Source of the DNA: Ectobius pallidus
Lineage: Eukaryota > Arthropoda > Insecta > Blattodea > Ectobiidae
Direction of reading: 5' to 3'
Assembly: GCA_964059195.1 (NCBI GenBank)
Contig: CAXKWD010000001.1
Span: forward strand, 220,790,484 to 220,854,483
Length of the DNA stretch: 64,000 bases
The notes beneath the pieces were generated by a model, which made no database searches, was not told the DNA's origin, and saw only the letters and a program-made list of their open reading frames with translations. Made by a program: the position numbers and the translations under genes. Numbering within the stretch: position 1 is the first letter of the stretch; every line of letters begins with the position of its first letter. Shown here piece by piece: positions 1 to 11,557 of the stretch.

Positions 1-371
1 GACTAATAAAATGGCTATATCTGTATTTCTGCAAAAATGACTTAAGGGGTACTTTACTCGTATCCATTTTCAATTTTTCTAGATTATATCCATTACAGTA
101 GGCGATACACGAAAACCTACCACAGTAAAATTGTAGAGAAAATTAAAATGAACATTTTTTGTTTAACACATTTCTTTATACGTTTAATAGATATGAAGAT
201 AAAAACGAAATAAGTACGGCTTATATGCGAATTTCAGAACATACATGTAAATTAAAATATGAATGACATTTTGTTGCCCCTAGTAACAAGAAAACTATAG
301 GCCTAATGTACACTTATTGTTGTGAAATGCAACCAGTTTAGCTCAGTCGCAATGAACACACCAAAACCAAT
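1..371. other. Unassigned AT-rich DNA
   Basis: No gene-like ORF or repeat recognised. It lies in the 3' flank of the host gene. Confidence 0.6.
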
Positions 372-540
372 TACAGCGAGGTGATATGGGCTAACAGGGA
401 AGAGGTCCTGAGTTCAAATCAAACCTTGTGGCCGCCCAAATTGACTTGGGTTTTTCATAGTTTCCTCATTCGCAAAGGCAAACGCCGGGTTTGTAGGACA
501 TGCTTACTTTCCATAACTCATCGCCGCTACGTCACTGGAT
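372..540 (+). repeat. tRNA-derived SINE, family A (degenerate)
   Basis: GCGAGGTGATATGGG is a decayed box A region and AGTTCAAATC (411-420) a box B. It is followed by the family-A body seen elsewhere (ACTTGGGTTTTTCATAG, GCAAAGGCAAACGCCGGG). Other copies are at 4430, 4998, 49336 and 62926. Confidence 0.75.
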
Positions 541-2320
541 ATTATAATAGTTTAAACTGAACATCACAACAGAAGACATCACTAAACAATAGAATCAGAT
601 GACACGAATGAGTTGCTACTATAGACTAATGGTTCACGCAACCATACTAAACACGTGATATAACCTACATGCAGTTGCGTGCAATATAACCAAAGTAGTA
701 GTAGTAGTAGTTGTGGCGAAATTCAATTATAAGTCGCCCCTTAAGTTCCGCCCATTCGATATTCACATTTGCACGGACTGTGTGATGTATTTTGTTTCTG
801 AGCGAAGCAGAATGACCAACTGTCCTTATTTATTGCTGCAAGAGCCTTGCACCCACTATCCTTATATATTGTCGCAAGTGCCTTGTATTCACCTCAACAT
901 ATAGCTAAATAATGCATAACACTAACCACATAGTTAAGTGCGCGAAGCGGAGGCGGGAGCCGTAGCGAAGGGCCCTTGCATTTTCGAATAATGTACGATA
1001 CACTGTTTGTAGGTTTCGAAAATGTGGCATATTATATCTCCCGCGAAGTTTGTCAGCCTGTCATCTCTCGTCTAGTGGTATGACGTCACACCTCCAACGT
1101 CCAATCACGAGTTTCTTCATAATACGAGGAGAGAAGAATTCGCTAGATCGTGGTATAAAAGAAACTGCATCGATGAGGGTGGGTGGGTGGGTGGGGCCGA
1201 TTTATCCCAAGGTGCGACTTATATTTGAATTTTCCCGTAGTAGTAGGCTACTAGTGGTACTAATATTATGCAGTTTTACTGTCATTCATTATTATTATTA
1301 TTATTATTTCACGGTAAAAGCATTTAAACATGAAGATCGACTCTGATGGTTTCCGTTCTAGATACTTCTTAGTTTTATGAAAATGTAATAAATAAAATTT
1401 AATTGTCCCTATAATTTACTTTTTTCTGTGCTAGCCTTTAACACGTAGCCTATATGCGAGAAAGTTTGTGCAACATATTTTTGCACCATTTATTTTTGTG
1501 TCCAGAAAGAGATCAAGCGTGTAAGGTTTAGTGAAATATTTGGATCTTATTATAAATCGAGTTCCACCTATATATATCTATAATGGTTAACGAGTAATAG
1601 TAATTACTCTAAAGCTAAAGCTATCAGAATGGTATTGAGGTATTAGCAGGCATCTTTTCCATAAAATACCAGCAATAACGTAAACATTTTTACATAATTT
1701 ATTCGTGGACTCAATAATAAATACTATATTAACTGACTACTTGTACCTATACTGCAAGATTGACCCGCTGGGGAAAAGGAGTGAATGAAGCTTTTTTCTA
1801 ACTTAGTAAAGCTGCACTACTTTTATTTATGCATTTATTGGATTATTTATCATATTTTCTGTTCACTTATGTTAGTAATTTTTATGTATAATTATCATAG
1901 CAAATGTCTTATTAGTTTAATATCTTGTTCCTTTCTTTAATAATATAATTTAACAACATAAGACGTACATCAGTTACAGCGAACGGCGAATGGTCGAGGG
2001 TTTGAGCAAATAGCGGGCTGTAGTTAAGGCAAGAGGATTTACTTTTTTTATGAAAAAATCAGGGAAAATGCTTTGAAATATTGTGTGATATATGTAGAAT
2101 GCATTGCAAAACAATTTTTGAGTATGTGCGTCTTTATCGGATGTTGAGACGCCAATTTTAAAGATCATGCGCCCTATTTTTGTAGTGCTGCTTATGAAAT
2201 TTTCCGTGCCCTGCAATTCACAAACCATCCCTTAGTTTATATTATCTCTGTTCACATAATTTGTACACAGATCTACACTTTTGACCGTGTTTCACCTACA
2301 TAGCTTACCCCATACAGCCA
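541..2320. other. Unassigned DNA, no convincing gene
   Basis: Only short ORFs without codon signature, including a minus-strand one at 1974-2228 that I do not recognise. It contains a (TAG)n run near 695-711 and a G-quadruplex motif at 1177-1196. Confidence 0.5.
1177..1196 (+). other. G-quadruplex motif
   Basis: GGGTGGGTGGGTGGGTGGGG: five G-tracts with single-T loops, a textbook parallel quadruplex pattern. Confidence 0.8.
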
Positions 2321-2326
2321 GGAGAA

Positions 2327-2620
2327 AATTAATATTAATATAAATAATATTACTTTTAATACAATATTAATACAAATTAATACTCAGTTATATTCTTATA
2401 CAATGTAATATTAATATTAATTTATAAAATATCCCTTAGCTGTTTTCTACCCTAATTATACGTTGTTATTTCTATACAAATGTACATTCTTTAACAAATT
2501 TTCATCAAATTATACTTACATACCCTCTACCCTATTTTCTAGGCAACAAAATATTAGATCAACATCCCTTAGCTGTTTCATACCTATATTATATAATTGT
2601 TCATTGCTTGTGAACATATT
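2327..2620. repeat. AT-rich hairpin-prone tract and diverged tandem duplication
   Basis: 2327-2430 is built of ATTAATATTAAT-like units able to fold back. ATCCCTTAGCTGTTT occurs at about 2440 and again at about 2565, followed by similar sequence, indicating a diverged duplication with a period of about 125 bp. Confidence 0.5.
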
Positions 2621-4429
2621 CGATTTTTGGAAAGATGTGGAACGAAATGTTACGGTCAAGCTTCTTGCAATCTGAGAAATTACTGTTACACACGGTCATG
2701 TTTATTTATGGAGATGAGATCTTCCAAGACGTGTAAAGCAGCCCTTAAATTGTCAAAAGTATCTAACAATTCAATTTAGATAAGGTGAGTCATTTTAAAT
2801 AGATTAATGTATTATTTTGTTTAAGAATGTTTGCAATTTTTCCTATACCGCCCGTAGTAATCTTGCTCCCGTGAATCTCAAGCAGAGTAACTGCTACCTA
2901 GCGGCGGAACCAGTGAACTACCTCAGTCATCACACTTTCTCCTCTATTCATTATGTTATCGGTAAAATTTCATATGAGTCCTGTTTCTCATTAATTCTTT
3001 CTTTACACTTGTACAATATATAATCCTTAAGCTTAATGCCAGTAGCCATCCCCCAGTTTATTAAAAAGATAAAAGAAAATCTTTGTATGGAACTGTGCGC
3101 TTCACAGTTCTAGCAGTGTGATGTTTGACTGTTGTGTGCATGCCAGCTGTGAGGGAGAGAGAGCACTGTCGCTTCCACAGTGCCGACTGCGGAGTATTGG
3201 TGGAAGGTATTGTCAGCCAAAGCAGAGAACTTCTCTGCGGGGGGGACTGCTAATTAGAGGGGCAAGAGGAGGTAGTAGTGGAGGAGGAGGTGAGGGCTGC
3301 CAACACAGGTGGCTAGACGATTGCTTATTGGCTGCTGGCGCATGGTTGATGCCACCGATTCTCTATTAATAAAGTAGAAAATATCTGGCATGTACTTCAG
3401 TTGCTTATCACTCCTTACGTTTAGTTTTATTTTAATATTAAATTAAAAGGCGTAAGGAGAATGTTTTCATACCAGCTAGTGTAGCATACTGTAATTTTAA
3501 TAGTAGCACGGTACGGTTCCGACTCGTAACGTAACGGTCACATTCCTCGCATTCCTCACAGAGAAGTTCTCTGCTTTGGAATACAGTAGTGTCTTTTAAT
3601 TTTGCTTCGCATGTGTTGTGCTTAAAAAACATGTACCATATTCTTGAATGTGATAAAGTGAAAAATTAGATTATTATCTTGTTTCCAGCTATTCTATTTG
3701 AATAATTTTTCGGTTCTTTTATTTAAGAGAAAACTTTAGCCATGGCAGAACAGGGATTTTTTCATGGAAATTAAAACAAGAAAAATTAATTTCATTTTTA
3801 AAAGCTTGAACTGTAACAGCTTAGATTAAAGTAAGTAAATTTTGATTTTGTTCTTTTAGGGTTTTATCAAGTTTCTGAATAACTTTTTTCTTTTTATATA
3901 TCTATGTTTTCTTTTACACAATTTTAAAACAAAGGCTAAAAAGTTTATGCCGCAGCGCCCAACACTAACTTTAGCTATAAGCCGCCAATGACCATATCGT
4001 CGCCATGTCATGGTTTTCCATATTATTACAAGCTAAAATGGTGGCAGTTTGAGTCAAGGCAAGGATGTTTAAAGTCAAGGTTTTTTAAAAGAGATATGAA
4101 AATTAATACAAAAAGTTAAATGTTGCTCTTTTACAAAATGCAACGATTTCTTACACAGCAGGATCAGTCGCATGTTGAAGTCCTCTTCTTCAGCAAACAG
4201 TTTATAGCACTCTTATCAGTCTTTAAGTTCTACTACTACTTTCCCTGAGTTGAAGCAAATTAAAACATTCAGTCATAGATCCAATTTGGTTGGGAACAGA
4301 GGAACAATAGAAGATTTTCTACAATAGAACTTCTTGTTTCTCCCAGTCAGCTGTGCCATTTATGAGTGGAGATTTCATGCACAATAATCAAGTTTTTTTT
4401 TCCCTTCTTTCCTCCCCCCCAGCTGTGTT
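2621..4429. other. Unassigned DNA with a GC-richer island at 3118-3370
   Basis: 3118-3370 is purine- and GC-rich (GGAGGAGGAGG runs). GCAGAGAACTTCTCTGC near 3223 recurs in inverse orientation near 3560 (AGAGAAGTTCTCTGCTTTGG). No protein is recognised; the ORF over the island looks compositional. Confidence 0.4.
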
Positions 4430-4762
4430 TATACTCCTTTTAGCTACGAGGCCATATCAGGAGTTCAGGATCTGTGTCTATACAATAGGGTAGGCCATGG
4501 AACTATTGATTGTCAATTCATTATATTGTCAGTCTACTTAATGGAGTAAATTTCAGCTGATATTAATTTAAACGGATATGATACAGGATGAAATGGTGAG
4601 GATGATTCATGCTATGTAAATATCCAATTTGGTATATGCCTTTACGACTGGGAAAACCATGAAAAAACCCATGTCAAATTGGCCGTCCGTGGGATTTGAA
4701 TCTGGGACCTCCAGAATGTAAGTCCAAGATGTTACCATCTTCGCCACCTCGCTCGGTTAATT
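4430..4762 (-). repeat. tRNA-derived SINE, family A (near full length)
   Basis: The minus strand reads GCGAGGTGGCGAAGATGG (head), box B AGATTCAAATCCC (around 4692-4704), then the body shared with the plus-strand copy at 49336-49660: ACGACTGGGAAAACC inverse, GGATATGATACAGGATG inverse, and the distal GGCCATGGAACTATTGATTG segment. Confidence 0.85.
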
Positions 4763-4997
4763 CTAGTTGCTGCTTTGTTATTGCATGAATATTAAATTTT
4801 TGAAAACGAAATTATATTTTTTTTGGAAAATAAATTCCAATAAAAATATTAATTATTCTAACATAAAACAAAAACTGAATCTAATATAACAAATCAATCC
4901 AAGAGTTATACAAGGATTAAGTTGAAATAACAGTTTTATCTTAGTAACAATCCAAAAAAATTGCTCCACTATCCCATATTTTGAATTTTTAAGAACT

Positions 4998-5230
4998 AAC
5001 TGAGCAGGGTGATCAAGGCGTTAGCATCTTAAATTCATGTTCAGGAGGTCTTAAGTTCAAATCCCTAGACCAGCCATTGTGGTGTGGGTTTTCTTTAGTT
5101 TTCCACATCATTGAGGCAAATACTGGGTTGATTTTCATTTCCACAGTCCCCCTTGAGAGACAGGGACTTTCTCTGTCTCATCTCCTTCGTCCTGAGGTAG
5201 GGGGAAGGTATTCGCCAGGATCAAACTCTC
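4998..5230 (+). repeat. tRNA-derived SINE, family A-like
   Basis: Head GATCAAGGCGTTAGCATC, box B AAGTTCAAATCCC (5053-5065), then TGTGGGTTTTCTTTAG and GAGGCAAATACTGGG as in other family-A bodies. The distal part differs (GAGACAGGGACTTTCTC...), so it may be a subfamily. Confidence 0.7.
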
Positions 5231-6794
5231 AAACTTCAAGAAAATAAAATATAGGTACCAGTACATAATTATTACGTTTTTAGGAATATATATTAAATAA
5301 GAATGTCTTCTGTGTATACTGAAAAGTAATTGGGGATCCAAGATATTTTTGCTGGCGTCCAGCAGCAAAAAATTATGCTAGTGAGTGGGATAACATATAC
5401 AGTGAACGCCACTTAATAATCACAGATAATGTTATCAATTGAGTAACATTATCACTTTTATAAGTCCCGTAAGGATTAATACTGATACATTGACATAATG
5501 CTGTTTATTGTGATCAAAGATTTGGTTTATGTTATCACATTTTGATTTTTGTGTACATAATTATTTCCAAGTAATGTACGTCATTCAAAATTTCTGTTTT
5601 AAGGGATTCGTTTCTAACTGTATTGTGTTATACTGGAAGTAGCAGTACTGCTTCCAGCTCACAGAATGACCAGTTCGAGGGGTTGGCATTACCTAACTTT
5701 CTCTTTTAAGCAATAAAACATGTTTCACCCCACAGTTAAGCTGCAGCTTTTGATTTATGAAGTTCACAGTATTTACGTGCAGTGAAGGCTAGTGTAAAAT
5801 GAAAAGACTTGAACAGATATGCATTAGATGTTTCTCTACGTGGTGTTCACCACAGATCAGTATAGACTTCCAAAAACACTCGTAACTCATAACTGAGTAT
5901 GGAGTATTGGTTAATGGACTCCTAAACAATTAAAAACTTTGTTTCTGGTTGAAAAAATAGTTGCTTGCAGTCTATTACTGTATTATGAGTGATTCAATGT
6001 ATTATATATGAATAAACATTTTAAATTATTTTTTGTAGTGTATTACTGTTATGAATCGTTGTGTCATAGTTGATTGCAGATTAACTGCGTCCCGAAGTGA
6101 GCACAATAAGCAGCGTGCACTGTACTCCCAATTTTGCTCTTTATCAGTTCTGTTGAAGACAGAGGTACATGATGCCACAGTTGGACTGTAGTTCTATCCG
6201 TCCATGGGATGCAGCACCACAGGTTTTATAATTAACTTCAGAAGTTTAAAGGGATGTCTTGATGGAGTACTGGAATGGTACTGGTATGACTTCATGTTTT
6301 AATTTGACTCCTAACTCATATCTACATATGATTTGAGCATTTCATTTCAATGTTATGAGTCCTAAGAATATCTTCAGAAACAGTTTGAATGTATCTGAAA
6401 CTATTCCTGAACAATAACAAGATGTAAATATTTTATAACAAGGTCTGAGGAATCAGACCAACTCAAAGTAAGGAATTGATGAACTTCATGTTCCTTATAA
6501 ATTTTTTTAAAATTTTAATTTACATCAAACAAGCCTATATATCCTTTGACATATCTAATGTAATGTTTATATCATATTGTACTATCAATTTTAAGCAATT
6601 ACTTTATAAACATACAATATAAATGAATACTGTGAACTTTAATGAAAGTTTTTGGCAATTCCTCCGTACTATCCTAATCTAAAATTAATGAGGGTATAAG
6701 GTGGATGAAAATATTCTTTAACAAATATATCAAAGTAAGGGGATGTTGTACATCACTGGAGAACATGGCATTTGATAGTAGTGTGATATATAGT
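5231..6794. other. Unassigned AT-rich DNA
   Basis: No gene, RNA or repeat that I can support. Confidence 0.5.
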
Positions 6795-7438
6795 TACTGT
6801 ATTTATCTGAATATAAGCCGCCGTGAATTTCAGCCGCACCTGCCGTTTTAGCACTAAAGCAAAGGATAAAAATTGTCAAATAATAAACTGTCTCATTTTC
6901 ATAACATTAACGTAACATATTTCTTAGCTGAAATAAGAAAAAGAAGCTATAAACTGACTCAAATTATGAAATTCTATTTTTATTTCATCAAACATTAAAT
7001 AAAACTGATGGGGAAAAAAAAAAAAAATCATTACTTTACACTTCATATGACTATCAATGTTGAATTTCGCACGATTTTTCTATTTTTCACAATTCTAGTT
7101 TCAGGTACCATCAGTTTAAAATTGCCACGATATGAATTTCTTTACATGTGAACAGCTTGTAGTGTACACACATTCTGTAATACCATTATAAAAAATGACA
7201 AAATATGCAAAACCCATACCATAATATGAACATCACTTGCTTATGCAGTTTTACACATTTTCTAAGATGCTTGAATTAAAATCGATAGGTAGCAGAGCTT
7301 GGAAGAGGGAAACCGGTTACTGTAGATCAACCGGCTATGTTGTGTGCATTTTTACCATTCCTGCCTAAAAACACTTGTATATTTTGCTGGGCTTAATCTA
7401 GTTAAAAAAGTGTGGCTTATATTCGGATAAATACGGTA
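6795..7438. mobile_element. MITE with ~27-bp terminal inverted repeats
   Basis: TACTGTATTTATCTGAATAT at the left end matches the inverse of the right end (TACCGTATTTATCCGAATAT). 644 bp, no coding capacity. The target duplication is not clear, so the superfamily is left open. Confidence 0.75.
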
Positions 7439-7967
7439 TATGCATAGAGGTGATGGTAATTCAGTCAGGTTCAACTGCCGTGCAGAATGGATATGAAAGA
7501 GACAAATGCCAGAGAATGCCTTAGGGAGCTGGTGTAAGCTTTGGGGGGGACTAGTGCCTTACCATACCGAGCTTTGAGAGATTATAGGTTATGCTTTCAT
7601 TCTTCCAACTACCACAATGCATTTAGAGTAGCACAATGCTGTTGTGTATGGACGTTTATGAGTGTCTAGTATCCATAATCTGCAATGTACAAATCATTAT
7701 ATCAGATAATCATAGAAATATAACTTTAGAAAAAATCTGAAGATGCAAAAAGTTTAAAAAATCAAAGATTTAGGGAATATGAATGACAGTCTGATAAATC
7801 AACTCTATGGGGTTGAGAAAGCTCTAGAAGACAAACGTCAAAACTGCAAAAAAATAGAAAAGTCATCACAGACTGAAAGTTCAGTTTTACCCTAAGTTGT
7901 AATCTTATAAAGACATCTTACAACGTGTAAGGCTGATGAAAGCAGAGATAGGAAAGTAATCTATATA
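7439..7967. other. Unassigned DNA
   Basis: Nothing recognised beyond low-information ORFs. Confidence 0.5.
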
Positions 7968-8506
7968 CAGAGTGTTAATTAACAATACCGAAAAATTTTA
8001 CCTGTGAGTAGAGGTGACATAGACAAGCAACTTTTATTAGGAGATTTTTGCTCTATGGATTCAACTTTTCCTGTTAAAGCATAAAATCCCCCAGATCATG
8101 GCTGCCACTGACTTCTAACATTAGAAGAAAAAGAAAAAAAAAAGGAAAACAAGGGAACTTTTGTTATCACTGTAGTCAGTAGCTATGAATAAAAAAAAAA
8201 AAGACCAATGCAGTGGTGGTCAGTCATGTGATTAGTCTGTAAATTTTGCAGATTATGGAAACACTAAATTATATATTGTTGATAAATGACTTATAATCAG
8301 GGTTTTGTCGATCATTAGGAAGGCATGAAGTCAATTTAATGAAAATTTTAACCCTATTGACTTACGAGCACCAAATTGTAATTACTTTAATGCCCTGTAA
8401 CATACACAATTTACGTCATACAGCAAAAATCTCCTAATAAAAGTTGCTTGTCTATGTCTCCTCTATACAAAGGTAAAACATTTCAGTGTTATTCAATAAC
8501 ACCCTG
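7968..8506. mobile_element. Tc1/mariner-type MITE with long TIRs
   Basis: Ends CAGAGTGTTAATTAACAATA and inverse CAGGGTGTTATTGAATAACA, flanked by TA on both sides (7966-7967, 8507-8508). The TIRs extend about 100 bp, including GACATAGACAAGCAACTTTT in both arms. 539 bp, non-autonomous. It carries the first minus-strand polyadenylation-like hexamers downstream of the host stop codon (TTTAAT on the plus strand near 8334 and 8384, TTTATT at 8033). Confidence 0.85.
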
Positions 8507-8872
8507 TATATGAAGAGGTTGAAAATCGGATTGAGAAACAAAATAAATTACAGTGATTGTTGTATCCTAAGGGAAATTCCTAGCACACTTCCATTCCCCC
8601 TCATCCAATGACTTTCTGGACACTTCGATCATTCTTCCATTTCATCATATTGCTGCATTAATGCTCTATCATGGGAAAACAAGTTTCCGGAGAAGGACTC
8701 CCTGTTTAAAAATGATAAGTCTGTCATCTTGTATGTTGTATATGCAGAAAGTATAGAAGACTCTTAAAAAAGCTATGAATTCTATGAAATGCTCAATCAT
8801 ATTTGATTACTTCCACCACCTATAAAAGTTGAGTCAAAAACCTCCAGTCTGTCCTCTCCACACTCAGGCACT

Positions 8873-8937
8873 TCATCGCCAGGGGTCCGTCTCTCTGTAC
8901 ATTCTCTCTACATTGTCTTTCAGCATTTTCTCTTGGT
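8873..8937 (-). CDS. KIAA0513: KIAA0513-like, last coding exon (residues 440-460, stop)
   Basis: Acceptor TTTGTTTTCAG precedes 8937. The exon's first two bases complete GAC (Asp) with the G left by the previous exon. It encodes DQEKMLKDNVERMYRETDPW R and stops at TGA 8875-8873. The family ends with the same kind of short basic/acidic helix. It is separated from the previous exon by a 10.2 kb intron containing the CR1-like LINE and the triple nest. It is too short for ordinary ORF calling; it was found by searching for a phase-compatible terminal exon. In the 366 bp between the stop and the MITE at 7968-8506 I see no AATAAA or ATTAAA on the minus strand, so the 3' UTR probably runs into that MITE. 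Confidence 0.87.
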
Positions 8938-9217
8938 CTGAAAACAAACAAGCATTGCTGTTATAATCATACAAGTACCAAGTAGGGCTACGCTCTGTAT
9001 TAAACTGTACTGACAGCTAACACAGTGAAGTTATGTACGAGGCACATCCACAAAGTAAGTTTTTCTGGGGCTGTTTACAGAAACAGAATACAATTTCAAG
9101 GAAATATTTATTGCAACAGACATAACTACTGATTGGTCGATACCAGATTTTCTCGATACATGATTTTTTCCTCAATACTCGATACCGTCAACATTTCCAG
9201 TTTCAATAAAATCAGGT

Positions 9218-10132
9218 AAACTGATGTAACAAAGTGCCAGTATGTTTTTTTTTAATCAGTTATGACTGCAATTATGATATGCAGAATATGTTTTTTTTTT
9301 AAATTGATTTCCAAGTTAAGCTCCAGATTTATTCATTAAGCAGGGCTTATGGAAGAAGAAAGGTCTACCATCTCGGCCACCTGGGTCATTTTAACGGTCT
9401 AGTTGGATAAGCGCATGTAAATCAATATGTTTTTTGTCATAGCTACCTGTATTTTAATTTCCAAGGCCTTATACGATCACAGTAAAACAATAGGCTATGT
9501 TGTCAAGATAACTGATTTTCATTTTTTTTATAAATTCTTTCGAATACGTATATTACCATAAAATAGACACTAAATTGAGCATTACTCCGAAACAGGTCAA
9601 CCGATTTTATCCATTATGAATAGACGTCTTCCCATGGACATTATAAATGTGTATACCAAGTTTCATAAAAATCCGGTAAAGCGTATTTGAGTTACCGCGT
9701 CTTTAAAATATACACTAAATTGGGTTTTACTCCGGTACCGGTCAACAGATTAGGTTCAAATTCAATAAGGCACTTCTTATGGACGTCATAAATGGGTATA
9801 CCAAGTTTCATGGAAATCCGATACAGCGTATTTGAGTGATGGCGCCTTTCTATTAGAAAGGCGCCATAATCTATTAAAATAGGCACTAAATTGGGCATTA
9901 CTCCGGTACCGGTGAACCGATTTGGTTCAATATCAATAGGGTTCTTCCCATGGACATTATAAATGTGTTTTTCAAGTTTCATGAAAATCCGAAAAAGCGT
10001 ATTTGAGTTATGGTGCGTACAGACACACGGACAGACGGACAGACGGACAGACGGACAGACGGACAGACAGACGGACAGACATTTTTTCGTCCACCACATA
10101 ATCTCATAAAGTACCATACTGGCACTTAATAA
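9218..10132 (+). mobile_element. Modular repeat family R, copy 1 (three ~150-bp units)
   Basis: Begins near AGGTAAACTGATGTAACAAA and ends CATACTGGCACTTAATAA; AAGTGCCAGTATG near the start mirrors CATACTGGCACTT at the end. The body holds three diverged head-to-tail units (about 9553, 9702, 9869) with the core ACTCCGGTACCGGT and CAAGTTTCATGAAAATCCG. A near-perfect palindrome GGCGCCTTTCTA/TTAGAAAGGCGCC sits at 9839-9867 between units 2 and 3. Near the end is a GGACAGAC array. A 31-bp relic of a SINE-A head is at 9367-9398. Class uncertain. Confidence 0.75.
10020..10081 (+). repeat. (GGACAGAC)n minisatellite
   Basis: About seven tandem GGACAGAC/ACGGACAG units at the distal end of repeat R copy 1; shorter versions occur in copies 2 and 5. 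Confidence 0.9.
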
Positions 10133-11146
10133 ATAGGTACATTAAAATTTAAAAGTTGAGAGAACTGTGTAATACCAACTAAATTAATTAAGTGTGCATA
10201 TTTAATGAGACAAAATTTAATATCATCAGTAGCCTATAGTTATTTTTAAACTCTACATTAAAACTAAAATTAGTTTTTGAAACAGTCCACTTAAAAGTTT
10301 TTGTTAAAAAAAAAAAACAAGGGGTTTGGACAGTCAGCTTGGTTGTTGGTTGTTATTGAAACGTTTGACAGAAAACGAAACAATTAAGAATCTCTTCTGT
10401 TTGGATTTTAAAAGTCGGAAAGTCTTTATTTATGACTAGACAAAAGTCACAGAGTTGTTTTCTCCATTTCAAGGAGAAATAGAAGTATTTACTATATTTA
10501 GTAGACTACAAAAAGCAGAAAGAGATACCGCATTTCCTTAAATTGCAGAATTTCCAAAGTATCGAAAAAGTAACGAGCGAGTTTTCTGAAGTATCGCTCG
10601 ATGCCGATACCATGCAAGTATCGAGAGTATCAAGAACCCATACCTAGACACAACCAGTGTTTACCTATAGAAACATTTGTCTTACCATAGCACCAACTTT
10701 TGAACATCTGTGTTGTAGAAGTCTGCCGCCTGGGATTTGAACCACAGTGTGACAAACATCTCTGCCTGTATAAGGATCACTTTACTTTATTTACTTTTAC
10801 TTTTCACTGCTGCAGCTGTACATATGCATCAGCGTGCATGGCAATGCTATTGATGTATATACACAACAAACCATTTGTGCCAACAAACAAAAGATGTTTG
10901 CAGTGAGACGGATTCCAAGTGTGTATCATATAGTGTCATGAGTTGTCTACTTTCCGACACCATCAGTTCCCTGTTTTCTGAATTGGACTGCCATCTGAAG
11001 CTAAATATTTCAGGCGCTCCATCCAGTGAAACACATGGTAACTTACTCTGCTTTGTTGTGATAACATGCAGCCCCAGGGTCGCTTAAATCAGTTTAAACT
11101 TCAAGAAGTGCTCTTGTTTCGCATAAAAAAAAAAGAAAAAGTAAAG
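10133..11146. other. Unassigned intronic DNA
   Basis: Several TCGATA-containing stretches near 10560-10640 resemble, in inverse, those at 9130-9210, so repeat R may sit inside an older element. No gene recognised. Confidence 0.4.
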
Positions 11147-11310
11147 TGTTCCCTATACAGGCCATGGAAGCTCAGAGGGTTCCAGAAGGTTGAGGCTCCT
11201 AGATTTTAGACATTCGGAACATGAAGATGGTAAGGTTGTCAGCCTTACGCATCAGCCGTCTTTACCCCCAGGATTGCTCCTGGTACTCATTGCACAGTGA
11301 ATAATATGTT
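11147..11310 (-). repeat. SINE family B fragment (headless)
   Basis: Matches the body of the full copy at 60548-60840 in the same orientation: GGCCATGGA, GGTTGAGGCTCC, GACATTCGG, AAGGTTGTCA, TTTACCCCCAGGA, TGGTACTCAT. The tRNA-like head is missing. Confidence 0.8.
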
Positions 11311-11557
11311 AGCAGTGGAAAGGTTAATATTTCCAGCAGGATTGAAAAGCAGGACATAGTTTGATTTTCTACAATGCCTGGCCAGATGCTGGACAAAGAC
11401 AAAGAAAGTAGATCATGTGGTAGTGAAAATGACTGATGGTGCATCTAGCTATTAGGATTAAGATTTATTGAAGAAAATAAGTAGACAATTCAATAGTTAG
11501 TTACTCTCAAGAGAGACGGACGTGTTTGTCGTGTGCTCTACTCAAAGAAAGAAAAAA

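Noticed and set aside
1974..2228. 84-codon minus-strand ORF
   Set aside because: Vaguely transposase-like wording but no diagnostic motif; not supported.
3118..3369. GC-rich 83-codon ORF
   Set aside because: Composition-driven Gly/Arg-rich translation; no splice or domain support.
10020..10081. CRISPR-like or regulatory array
   Set aside because: Plain GGACAGAC minisatellite inside repeat R; no spacers.
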